From contig CAZVYG010000042.1 in the NCBI GenBank assembly GCA_964631605.1, positions 1 through 41,761 of the forward strand: 41,761 bases of DNA, given 5' to 3'. This DNA comes from JARKQH01 sp964631605 (lineage in GTDB: Bacteria > Verrucomicrobiota > Verrucomicrobiia > Limisphaerales > UBA8199). The stretch's first letter is position 1. Each line of letters begins with the position of its first letter. Below are positions 1-7,580 of the stretch, one piece after another. A program made the translations under genes and the position numbers. The notes under the pieces were generated by a model. The model made no database searches. It was not told the DNA's origin and saw nothing but the letters and a program-made list of their open reading frames with translations.

Positions 1-1000
1 AAGCAAAATCTCACCTTAAAGTGATCTTTCGTGCGGCTCGCTAATGTTTCGGGTCCGCGACGCATCAGAAGCATGCGACGCTCCGTTCCGCTCCGTTGCG
101 TTCCGGCTCCGGGGCCGACGGGAGACTGGCGAATTAGCCCGTGCCGCTGGCACCTCGCAAGCACGGCGGTCACACACACAGCTACATTTGACGGTGCCCC
201 TGGTGGCCGACTGCTAAGCCCCCCTCACCGGCAAATTGCTAGCTGCTCTGGCGCGTGCCCGCCGACCTTGCTTCACCCCCGAAGTCAGCCCGCCCTATGC
301 GCAAAACCCGGCCCCGGCATTCCCTTGTGGCCGACTGCCAAGTCCCCTGCGAGCCGGTTCCGGGCATTGCGCACAAGGCAGGACAGCGCGACCCCGCGCC
401 CTATTGTGGAATGCGCCCCCGCAAACTCGACCGCGCTCCGTGAATGGCTGGCATGAAGCACCGGCAAATGCTACGCTTCTCGTTTCTTTTGGCCGGTGCG
501 GCACGCACTTCACTGCGTGGCTGGGCATTCGCCTCGCGAACCTTCATCAGGCACAAGGGCAGTTATATTATGTGCGTCCCCAGTGCGGCCCCCGCTGGCG
601 CAGGACCCCCCGCACTGGGGACCCCGCCGCCTCCCGCCCACCCCACCCAACCAGCCGGCGGCCCGGTTTGCTAAAATTTAACTGCGCCTTGTGCCCAATT
701 TCGGTTGCCCGCCTGTCACGCTGGCTGCTTCCGCTCGCGCCAATTCGGACGCCCTCTCGCTTTGTCCCGCCGAAGCTTCTGAGCGAAGGTGGATGCGCGA
801 CTCGGGATGCCCCTCCCCAATTCCAATGCGCCTTGAACCTCCAACCACGAACACAATCTCGCCACTGCGCCGGGAAACCCAACAGGTTCATAATAATCGC
901 GGCTGGCTCCAAACTGTCATTGAGCCGAGCACCGATACAGCAAACCTTTATTATGGTTCTCGCATCACCTGGAAGTGCTGTTTGCCCGCGCGACTGACAG
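1..1000. other. Intergenic region without a supported gene
   Basis: Open frames exist on both strands because the GC content is high, but none has a plausible start, a domain or protein-like composition; their translations are rich in Arg, Pro and Ser with no hydrophobic cores. The stretch contains a 13-bp perfect hairpin (576-622) and two pairs of short imperfect direct repeats: about 203-222 with 327-347 (shared core GTGGCCGACTGC), and 226-241 with 459-473 (shared core CACCGGCAAAT). It could be a degraded repeat element or an old deletion scar. I see no tRNA or rRNA. Confidence 0.55.
576..622. other. Large perfect hairpin
   Basis: The left arm GTCCCCAGTGCGG (576-588) is exactly complementary to the right arm 610-622, with a 21-base GC-rich loop. 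No T-run follows on either strand, so it is not a textbook intrinsic terminator. It lies about 380 bases past the end of the minus-strand permease gene. It could be a factor-assisted terminator, a repeat-element end or a structured RNA. Confidence 0.5.
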
Positions 1001-1774
1001 TCAGCGGAGGAACTCCTTGTAGAAGGTGATGCCCGCCAGCAGGAAGCCGATGGCGGTGATGATTTGACGGACACGGGCCTGGGGGATGCGCTGGGAAAAA
1101 TGAGCACCCAGAAAGTAGCCGCACAGGGCGCCAACGGTCATCACGGCCGCTTGGGGCCAGGCGATGAGGCCGGAAATGATGAACCAAATCGCGGCGACCA
1201 GATTGATCATCGAGCCGAGAATGGTCTTGAGGCCGTTCATCTCGTGGATGTTGTGCAGCCCGATGAAGCCCAGGGAAGCCAGCATGAGAATCCCGATGCC
1301 GGCGCCGAAGTAGCCGCCATAGGTGGCGACGGCGAGTTGGAACGCGATGGCCCCCCACACGGCATGATGGTGGTTGGGATTGGATTCCGGCTCGAGTTTG
1401 ACTTGACGGCGCAACAGGCCCTGCGCCAGAAAGATGACGGTTGCAAAAAGGATCAGGAAAGGCACGAGACGGGAGAAGGTCTGGTTGCTGGTGTAGGTCA
1501 GCAGGAGGGCGCCCAGAATGCCGCCCAGCAGGCTCACGGGCAGAAACCGCCAAAGCCAGGGTTTTACCGCCGGGAGGTGCTGGCGGTAACCGTAGATGCT
1601 GCCGGAGGTGCCGATGACCAATGCCAGAGTGCTGGTCGCATTGGCTGTGACCGGCGCCGTGCCGAAGAAGAGCAGGGCGGGGAAGGTAATCAGGGTCCCT
1701 CCGCCGGCGACGGCATTGATCGCGCCGCCGACCGCGGCGGACAAAGCCAGCCCCATAATCTCAAACCAGGACAT
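1001..1774 (-). CDS. Sulfite exporter TauE/SafE family permease
   Basis: A 257-residue polytopic inner-membrane protein. The glycine-rich segment AVAGGGTLITFPALL near residues 22-36, followed by a run of hydrophobic helices and a second glycine-rich half (YGGYFGAGIGILML), is the hallmark of the TauE/SafE family (formerly DUF81), whose members move sulfite, sulfoacetate or other small organic anions. The substrate here cannot be read from sequence. I start it at the ATG at 1774, because a longer frame upstream would run antisense-like residues into the preceding gene. Only 8 bases separate it from the stop of the large glycosidase, so the two are probably co-transcribed. Exporting sulfite would fit a sulfated-glycan lifestyle, but that is a guess. 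Confidence 0.85.
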   Translation of the reverse strand: MSWFEIMGLALSAAVGGAINAVAGGGTLITFPALLFFGTAPVTANATSTLALVIGTSGSIYGYRQHLPAVKPWLWRFLPVSLLGGILGALLLTYTSNQTFSRLVPFLILFATVIFLAQGLLRRQVKLEPESNPNHHHAVWGAIAFQLAVATYGGYFGAGIGILMLASLGFIGLHNIHEMNGLKTILGSMINLVAAIWFIISGLIAWPQAAVMTVGALCGYFLGAHFSQRIPQARVRQIITAIGFLLAGITFYKEFLR

Positions 1775-1782
1775 GAGGGGGG

Positions 1783-4700
1783 TCAGCGCTCGCGCCGGAC
1801 TTCGCGGAGCACAAACGGCTCGTACATCCCGTAGGCCACAGTGTGGTATTGAGCCCCTGGCGGCGGCCCGCTTTCGGGGGCTTTGTGGAATGCGCTCGGC
1901 CACGCGGCTCCCAGCGCGGGACTGCCGTGATGCGGGCCGAGCAGATTCTTGAGCGTGCCGATGACCGTGACTTCGATGTCATTGCCCCCGCGCCTGATGA
2001 AGCGGCTCACGTCACAAGTCCAGGGCGGCGCATCCACATAGCCGGCCCGTTTGCCGTTGACAGTGACACAGGCCACCGCGCCATACCAATCCGGCAGGGC
2101 CACTTCGTAGCGATCCGAACGCGCGCGGACGTTGAACCGCTGAGAATAGGCCACCCCCCCGCTGTAAAACGGGTGCCCTTGGGCGTTCCAGCCGTCCCGC
2201 GCCGTGCCCATGCCGCTGGCATCGGTCAACATCCGGGCGGCGCGCTGCCGCGAGGCCAGTTCACTGGACACTCCCACCACCTTGACTTGCTCGACCTGCT
2301 CGCCGGTCCGGGCGAAGAACTGGACTTCGGCCAGCCCAACAAACCCGTTATCCGGCGGCTCCCCCTCCGCGGGGAAGACGGCCCCATTGTGGTTCTGGAG
2401 AATGTCGAAACGAACAAACCGAACGCTCGGGCCGGGGAACTCCAGTGCCACCGCAACTCCCTCGGAGCCGCTGGCCTTCGGGATGTCATGGACGCCCAGG
2501 TCGAGCTTGAAGGCATCCGGGGAGTTCTTCCCGCCGCCGGAGATGCGCAGTTTCTTCACCCCGCGAGCGGTGAGATCGCGGACGTGGCTCTCGTTATAAT
2601 TATAGACTTCTATTTTCCCGAGCGGTATTTCGCGGCCCAGATCAAAAACCAGAAACGGCGAGCGGTCATCCGGGCGGTTGTCACCGGCGGATTTTTCGAA
2701 GTTGATTCCCGCGCTGAGCCACATGGTGCCGTCCGGATTGTTGGTGTGGACGGGCCGCTTGTTCCGCTGCCCGAGCCGGAGCGGTTGATCGGGGACGACG
2801 ATAAAGCCCCGCTCTGCCGGGCGCAGCGTGAAGCTGCCCAGGAGGTAGGCGGGTTCCAGCTCGTGAAACATCGTGAACGGACGGGCTTGCAGGGTGACCC
2901 GGTTGCTGCCGGTCTTTGTTAGGGAAGCAATGGGGATGCGATGAAACGCCTTGTCCAGCCACCAGTCTTTGGGGTTGGACTGGACGGTCTGGCCGTTGCA
3001 CAGCACGCGGTAAAGGTCCGCCCGCTCGATGACAATGGCCAGGTCCGCCGGCACCGGGCCTTCGAGAGTGAACCTGTAGGTCGCCTCAAAACCGCTGTCC
3101 GCGGGAAACTGCCGGCGGATCAGTTCGTCTTTGAACTGCACCGCGCTGTCCCACGGATTTCGTTCCAGGCCGTTTTTCTTCCATACAAACTGGCCCGCCT
3201 GGTAGCAATAAACGTTGGTTCGGGTCTCGCCGCCCGCGGTCACATCCACATAGTCAAGGGTGAGCACATTCGGACCTTGGCGCCGGATTTCCGGAGCGCC
3301 GTCGGCCGCGAGGACGGCCGTTGACTCCCGCGGAAATGTCACCGGCCGCGGCTTGGGGCTCAGAAAGAGCAGCAGACTGCCGGAGGGAGGCAACTCGAAG
3401 GCGGCGCTCAAGCCGGCCGGCTGGCGTGTGACGGGGTAAGGCTCGGTTCTGCCGGTGTGGAGGTCCCAGCGTTCCGCGCCCCTGAGGCGGGACTGGAGCA
3501 CGCCGCGGGACGGATGCTCCAGGCTGGTATTGACCAGGAACAAAAGTTCGCCATCGGGCAACTGACGCCGATGGTGAAATAGAATGCCCCGATCATTGGC
3601 GGCGCGCTCAATGCTCAAGCCCTCGGCCTGCTGCCGCCAGCGCAGGTCCGCCACCAGCCTGCCGACCCAGGCTGCGAGATTGGTTGGGTTCAGCGCCGCC
3701 GCCGGGCTTCCCTGGCTTTGGACCAGCGAACCATCCAATCGAGACGGCTCAGGCCCCGCCGAATACCGTCTGACCGCGGTTTGATCGAGCAGGTCTTTGG
3801 TCTTGCGATTGAGGTTCTCCGTATAAGGCGGCAGCACCACGGCATGGTATTCGCGCCCGCCAACCTTGAGGTGCGCGGCCAGCGCCTTGCCCTTCACCTG
3901 TACCATGGGGCCGGCGGGCGCACCGTGCGAAGCGAGAATGTCCTCGCATCCGAGATCGTACTCGATCTGGGCCGCCTCCAGGGCCATCAACAGGCTGAAA
4001 AAAGAGCTGCCCAGTTCATTCAGCCGCTGGCCGTCTCCCTGGTACATCCAGGCGGTGGTCGTCGGCTCGAGCACCAGAACGCGATTGATTTGTTGACCCT
4101 GAGACAGCGCGGCCGACAGGCGGGCGAAATAACCGGCGGAAACGTGATAGGCCTCCCACCACGGATCATGATAGGAAAAAGACTGGGGATGGTCCCGCTT
4201 GCGGGCGCCTCGGAGCGTGAGGAAGGTCAGGTGCTGGTTGAGGGTGTTGGCGCCCAGCACCTCGAGCCAGTCGCCAATTCGTTTCATGTCCTCGAAGCGC
4301 AGGTCCCACCCGCCGGCGCCATAGATTTCGCACAGAGTGCGTTTCCGGCCGAGCTGGTTGGCGACGCTCGAAAGCTCCTTCACCATCCGCACGTTGCCAA
4401 ACTGCGCGTGCGTGTGCTCGGCGTATTGATTCATCAGACAGTCAATGGCCGGACGCTGGTGCCACGCGTACATCGCCATGTTGTCAGGCACCCCCCGGCA
4501 ATCCGGCCAGTCATGGTCCCAATAATGCCCCGTCCACTCGAGCCGGTTGGTGCGGCAGTACTCGAAATTGGGCCGCGCCCAGCGTTCGACAAACAGCTCA
4601 TGCAGAAGCTGGTAATAATTGTGCCTCACCTTGCGCCAATCCCCCACCGGCTTGGACAGGCAGGGGAGATGCTCCAACAGGCTGTAACCCCAGCGGCGCT

Positions 4701-5490
4701 GAAAGGCCTCGGGCAAATCCTCCGCCCACGGAAGCCCTTTGGCCGGACGGATGTTGGGTTCGTCGGTGAACACTCCGGGCACGCGGTGGCCAAATTCCTT
4801 CCCGATCTCGCGGCGGTAGGGTTCCATTGTCAGCTCCAGGAACTTTTCCGCAACGCCAGGCGTCAGCAGGTTCACATAACAGCGGTTCCCGTGCCACGGC
4901 GAGTTTTCCGACCGCACCTCCGCGGCAACCAGATATTGCCCCTCCTCGAAACTGCCGCCGTTCCGGGCCTGCCCGGTGACGTTTTCAAAATCCGAACCTT
5001 TCAGCCGAAACACTGCCACCAGATCCGGGGACCACGCGGGCGGAACCTTGACTTCGCGCAGGGCCAGTCCCCGTCCCCGCGCTTCGGGCATCGCCTCCGG
5101 CACCAACCCGCCCGCAAATCCCGAAGGATAGGAGTTCTCGTCATAAATCCACACATTCATATCCAGCCGCGCCGCTTCGTCGAGGGTCGCTTTCCAGAGC
5201 CGGAACCAGTCCTCGCCCAAATAGGGTGTCATCAGTCCGGGGCGGGGGTGCACCCACACCTGCTTGACCCGCTGGCTTGCCAGGTCGCGCAGACTTTCGC
5301 GGAGCTGCTCCTCCGTCAGCCAGTCGTTCCACACCCAAAGCGGCCCGGTGCTGTATTCCCGCGGCGGATCCCGAAACAGGCGGCGCACTTTTCCGGATTC
5401 CATGGCGTGGCCGGCAATCGGCAGTCCCGCGCAGCACAGGCAAAGGGAAAGGACCAGGAAGGCAACCCATTTGTAGCAATGACGTTTCAT
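1783..5490 (-). CDS. Large secreted glycoside hydrolase, GH106-like
   Basis: A 1235-residue exported protein with a signal peptide (residues 1-29, hydrophobic core VAFLVLSLCLCCAGLPIAG). The N-terminal barrel opens with PP-R-E-Y plus a W-V-W-N segment, then VKQVWVHPRPG and NVWIYDENSYPSGFAGG near residue 115. This pattern resembles the GH106 alpha-L-rhamnosidase-like superfamily, in which Asp-Glu-x-x-x-Pro-Ser-Gly sits on an early barrel strand. The middle holds beta-rich carbohydrate-binding folds. A discoidin/F5-8-like segment lies near residues 960-1080, and a GH2-type sugar-binding jelly roll (VTVNGKRAGYVDAPPW) near 1150-1200. The length fits large multidomain rhamnosidase-like enzymes. The exact family and substrate are uncertain; a GH2-related glycosidase is the main alternative. 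It is probably co-transcribed with the downstream permease. Confidence 0.65.
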   Translation of the reverse strand: MKRHCYKWVAFLVLSLCLCCAGLPIAGHAMESGKVRRLFRDPPREYSTGPLWVWNDWLTEEQLRESLRDLASQRVKQVWVHPRPGLMTPYLGEDWFRLWKATLDEAARLDMNVWIYDENSYPSGFAGGLVPEAMPEARGRGLALREVKVPPAWSPDLVAVFRLKGSDFENVTGQARNGGSFEEGQYLVAAEVRSENSPWHGNRCYVNLLTPGVAEKFLELTMEPYRREIGKEFGHRVPGVFTDEPNIRPAKGLPWAEDLPEAFQRRWGYSLLEHLPCLSKPVGDWRKVRHNYYQLLHELFVERWARPNFEYCRTNRLEWTGHYWDHDWPDCRGVPDNMAMYAWHQRPAIDCLMNQYAEHTHAQFGNVRMVKELSSVANQLGRKRTLCEIYGAGGWDLRFEDMKRIGDWLEVLGANTLNQHLTFLTLRGARKRDHPQSFSYHDPWWEAYHVSAGYFARLSAALSQGQQINRVLVLEPTTTAWMYQGDGQRLNELGSSFFSLLMALEAAQIEYDLGCEDILASHGAPAGPMVQVKGKALAAHLKVGGREYHAVVLPPYTENLNRKTKDLLDQTAVRRYSAGPEPSRLDGSLVQSQGSPAAALNPTNLAAWVGRLVADLRWRQQAEGLSIERAANDRGILFHHRRQLPDGELLFLVNTSLEHPSRGVLQSRLRGAERWDLHTGRTEPYPVTRQPAGLSAAFELPPSGSLLLFLSPKPRPVTFPRESTAVLAADGAPEIRRQGPNVLTLDYVDVTAGGETRTNVYCYQAGQFVWKKNGLERNPWDSAVQFKDELIRRQFPADSGFEATYRFTLEGPVPADLAIVIERADLYRVLCNGQTVQSNPKDWWLDKAFHRIPIASLTKTGSNRVTLQARPFTMFHELEPAYLLGSFTLRPAERGFIVVPDQPLRLGQRNKRPVHTNNPDGTMWLSAGINFEKSAGDNRPDDRSPFLVFDLGREIPLGKIEVYNYNESHVRDLTARGVKKLRISGGGKNSPDAFKLDLGVHDIPKASGSEGVAVALEFPGPSVRFVRFDILQNHNGAVFPAEGEPPDNGFVGLAEVQFFARTGEQVEQVKVVGVSSELASRQRAARMLTDASGMGTARDGWNAQGHPFYSGGVAYSQRFNVRARSDRYEVALPDWYGAVACVTVNGKRAGYVDAPPWTCDVSRFIRRGGNDIEVTVIGTLKNLLGPHHGSPALGAAWPSAFHKAPESGPPPGAQYHTVAYGMYEPFVLREVRRER

Positions 5491-5610
5491 AATCTACCAG
5501 GTGCGCGCCATTCTGCGGAAGGCTGCGCTCAAAGCAAGCACGGAGGCCGGGTCAGCCTTTCGGCAAGACAAACCGGGGAGGTGGGGAGGGAGGCGGGGGG
5601 CGTGGCAAAA

Positions 5611-5638
5611 ATAATATCTTCAACTGTTGACATATCAA
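5611..5638 (-). promoter_or_regulatory. Candidate sigma70-type promoter for the glycosidase/permease unit
   Basis: On the minus strand TTGATA (5638-5633) and TATTAT (5616-5611) are separated by 16 bases, about 120 bases upstream of the ATG at 5490. The -35 element lies inside the palindrome at 5623-5642, so binding there would block it. Predicted from sequence only. Confidence 0.4.
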
Positions 5639-5642
5639 CAGT
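5623..5642. promoter_or_regulatory. Putative MarR operator palindrome
   Basis: An exact inverted repeat, ACTGTTGA - 4 bases - TCAACAGT, lies 20 bases upstream of the marR-like start codon in the divergent intergenic region. Size and symmetry match MarR-dimer operators (about 16-20 bp). It contains TTGACA on the plus strand (5627-5632), a likely -35 for the marR operon although no convincing -10 stands at the right distance, and TTGATA on the minus strand for the divergent glycosidase. One repressor could therefore control both directions. The repeat is seen directly; its function is inferred. Confidence 0.55.
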
Positions 5643-5661
5643 AGTATGATAAACAGTTTGC

Positions 5662-6129
5662 ATGACTGCAGACCCTGAAGCCGAGCGGCCACGTTACCGG
5701 GCCCTGCTCGAATTGCTCCGGACCGCCGACACCATCTGGGACGCCAGCCGCGCCTTTTTCGCCCGCTGGGACCTGAGTCCGAGCCAGTTCAACGTGCTCA
5801 ACCTGTTGCACTTGAATCCTGACGGATTGTCCCAAACGGATTTGAGCCGGTTCCTCATCATGCACCGATCGAATGTGACGGGCCTGGTGGACCGCCTGGA
5901 AAAGCGCGGCCTGGTGGCGCGGCGGGATGTGGCGGGGGACCGCCGGGCCTATCGGGTCCTGTTGACACCGGCGGGCGAGCGGCTGGTGCGGGAGATTCTG
6001 CCGCGGTACTATCGCGGGGCAGAGCGACTTTGGGGCAAGGTGCCGGACCGGCGTCTGACAGATCTACGGCACTTGCTCGGGCTGGCGGCGGAAAATGCTC
6101 GGCGGATTGCGGCGGAATTGCGACATTAG
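5662..6129 (+). CDS. MarR family transcriptional regulator
   Basis: A 155-residue cytoplasmic DNA-binding protein of typical MarR length. Residues about 35-105 form the winged helix: a LSPSQFNVLNLL helix, the recognition region GLSQTDLSRFLIMHRSNVTGLVDRLEKRGLV, and the wing RRDVAGDRRAYRVLLT, with the Asp-Arg-Arg wing signature. Flanking helices would form the dimer interface. MarR proteins usually repress neighbouring genes and let go on binding phenolic, lipid-like or antibiotic ligands. A palindrome stands just upstream (5623-5642), so autoregulation and control of the following mfs-aas-hydrolase genes is likely. A fatty-acid-like ligand would be logical given the operon but is not shown by sequence. 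Confidence 0.9.
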   Translation: MTADPEAERPRYRALLELLRTADTIWDASRAFFARWDLSPSQFNVLNLLHLNPDGLSQTDLSRFLIMHRSNVTGLVDRLEKRGLVARRDVAGDRRAYRVLLTPAGERLVREILPRYYRGAERLWGKVPDRRLTDLRHLLGLAAENARRIAAELRH

Positions 6130-6149
6130 AACTTGATCTCACAAAAGCT

Positions 6150-7580
6150 ATGAACCCGGTGCCTTCCCCGAGCAGCACGGTCGCTGGTCCAGGCCATTCC
6201 TTTCCCGGAGCGCGCCCCGCCCTGGCCTTGCTGCTATTGATCAACCTTTTTAACTACATTGATCGGCAGGTCCTCGCTGCGGTCGTGGACCCGATCAAGC
6301 AATCCTTGTTCGGGAACGGGGAAACGGCCGGCGGCACTCTTGGCGTGTTGCAGGAATGGTGCCGCTCGCATTTGGGTTTCAAGCCCGAGCTGGCTTTCAT
6401 CGGCGTGCTTTCGATGGCGTTCATGGTGACCTACATGCTGGGAGCCCCCTTGTTTGGCCGGTTGGCCGAGCGGCGTTCGCGCTGGATGATTATCAGCATC
6501 GGGGTCATCCTCTGGAGCCTGGCCAGTGGCGCGTCGGGGCTGGCCGCCACCTTTTTCATACTGCTGCTGACCCGTTGCTTTGTGGGGATCGGCGAGGCCG
6601 CCTACGGTCCGGTCGCGCCAGCGTTAATTTCGGATTACTATCCGGTCAAGGTGCGCGGACAGGTGATGGCTTTGTTTTACATGGCCATCCCGGTCGGCAG
6701 CGCCCTGGGTTACGTGTTGGGTGGAGCGGTATCCCGGTCGGCGATCGGTGACTGGGGGGCGCAGTGGCTGGGAGTTCATGCCGAAAGCTGGCGGTGGGCG
6801 TTTTATCTGGTGGTGATTCCCGGGTTGATCCTGGGAGTATCGAGCTGGTTTATGCGCGAACCGCCGCGAGGCCAGGCCGATCTCGCTCAGCCGGACGCCC
6901 CGCGCAAAGTCAACTGGCGGGACTACCAGGTTCTACTGCGGACCCCGTCGTATGTATTATGCACTCTCGGCATGACGGCGATGACCTTCGCCATCGGCGG
7001 CATTGCCTTCTGGATGCCGTATTACCTGAAACACCGGCCGGGCGCGGAAGGGCCGGTCGAGGTGATTTTTGGCGCCATTACCTGTGTGGCCGGCCTGGTC
7101 GGCACTTTGGCGGGCGGCTGGCTGGGGGACAAGTTGCGGCCGCGAATTCCCGGGTCGTATTTTCTCGTTTCGGGGCTGGCCATGCTGGCGGGCTTTCCTT
7201 TCATGCTGGCGACCTTGCACGCTCCTTTCCCAGCCATCTGGATTTTAATTTTCGTGACGTGCTTCTGTCTGTTTTTCAACACCGGCCCCGCCAACACCAT
7301 CCTGGCCAATGTGACGCATCCCTCGATGAGGAGCGCCGCGTTCGCGCTCAACATTCTCGTCATCCATGCCCTGGGCGACGTCATCTCGCCGGTGATTATC
7401 GGCATTGTGAGCGACCGCACCTCCATGAACCACGCCTTCACTTTGGTCGGGGCCATGTTCGTGCTGGCCGGCGTTCTATGGCTCAGCGGGATGCGATTTC
7501 TCAAGCGGGACACCGAACTGGCGCCGACGCGCTTCAGCCAGCCGGAGCCGGCTCAGAAAGCCCCTGTTGAAAACTCATGA
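6150..7580 (+). CDS. MFS transporter, spinster-like; possible lysophospholipid carrier
   Basis: A 476-residue inner-membrane carrier with about 12 predicted helices. NYIDRQ in helix 1 (residues 35-40), the motif-A loop GRLAERRSRW after helix 2 (about 103-112) and RCFVGIGEAAYGPVAPALISDYYP are typical of the spinster branch of the major facilitator superfamily. The ATG at 6150 is chosen, 20 bases after the marR stop; a longer frame starts inside marR and is not needed. Its stop overlaps the start of the Aas-type gene (ATGA). In Escherichia coli aas is preceded by another MFS member, LplT, which flips lysophospholipids inward. Animal Spns1 proteins have also been reported to carry lysophospholipids. 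The same role here is inference; sugar or organic-acid transport remains possible. Confidence 0.8.
   Translation: MNPVPSPSSTVAGPGHSFPGARPALALLLLINLFNYIDRQVLAAVVDPIKQSLFGNGETAGGTLGVLQEWCRSHLGFKPELAFIGVLSMAFMVTYMLGAPLFGRLAERRSRWMIISIGVILWSLASGASGLAATFFILLLTRCFVGIGEAAYGPVAPALISDYYPVKVRGQVMALFYMAIPVGSALGYVLGGAVSRSAIGDWGAQWLGVHAESWRWAFYLVVIPGLILGVSSWFMREPPRGQADLAQPDAPRKVNWRDYQVLLRTPSYVLCTLGMTAMTFAIGGIAFWMPYYLKHRPGAEGPVEVIFGAITCVAGLVGTLAGGWLGDKLRPRIPGSYFLVSGLAMLAGFPFMLATLHAPFPAIWILIFVTCFCLFFNTGPANTILANVTHPSMRSAAFALNILVIHALGDVISPVIIGIVSDRTSMNHAFTLVGAMFVLAGVLWLSGMRFLKRDTELAPTRFSQPEPAQKAPVENS

Noticed and set aside
3718..5649. Plus-strand open frame of 643 codons opposite the large glycosidase
   Set aside because: It is the antisense shadow of a well-supported secreted enzyme. 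Its translation is Arg/His/Pro-rich without domains, and long antisense frames are expected at this GC content.
6030..6149. Upstream start for the spinster-like carrier inside marR
   Set aside because: The extra 40 residues are out-of-frame marR sequence; the ATG at 6150 gives a normal MFS N-terminus.
6150..7580. Calling the carrier LplT outright
   Set aside because: The sequence carries spinster-type signatures; only its position next to aas recalls LplT.
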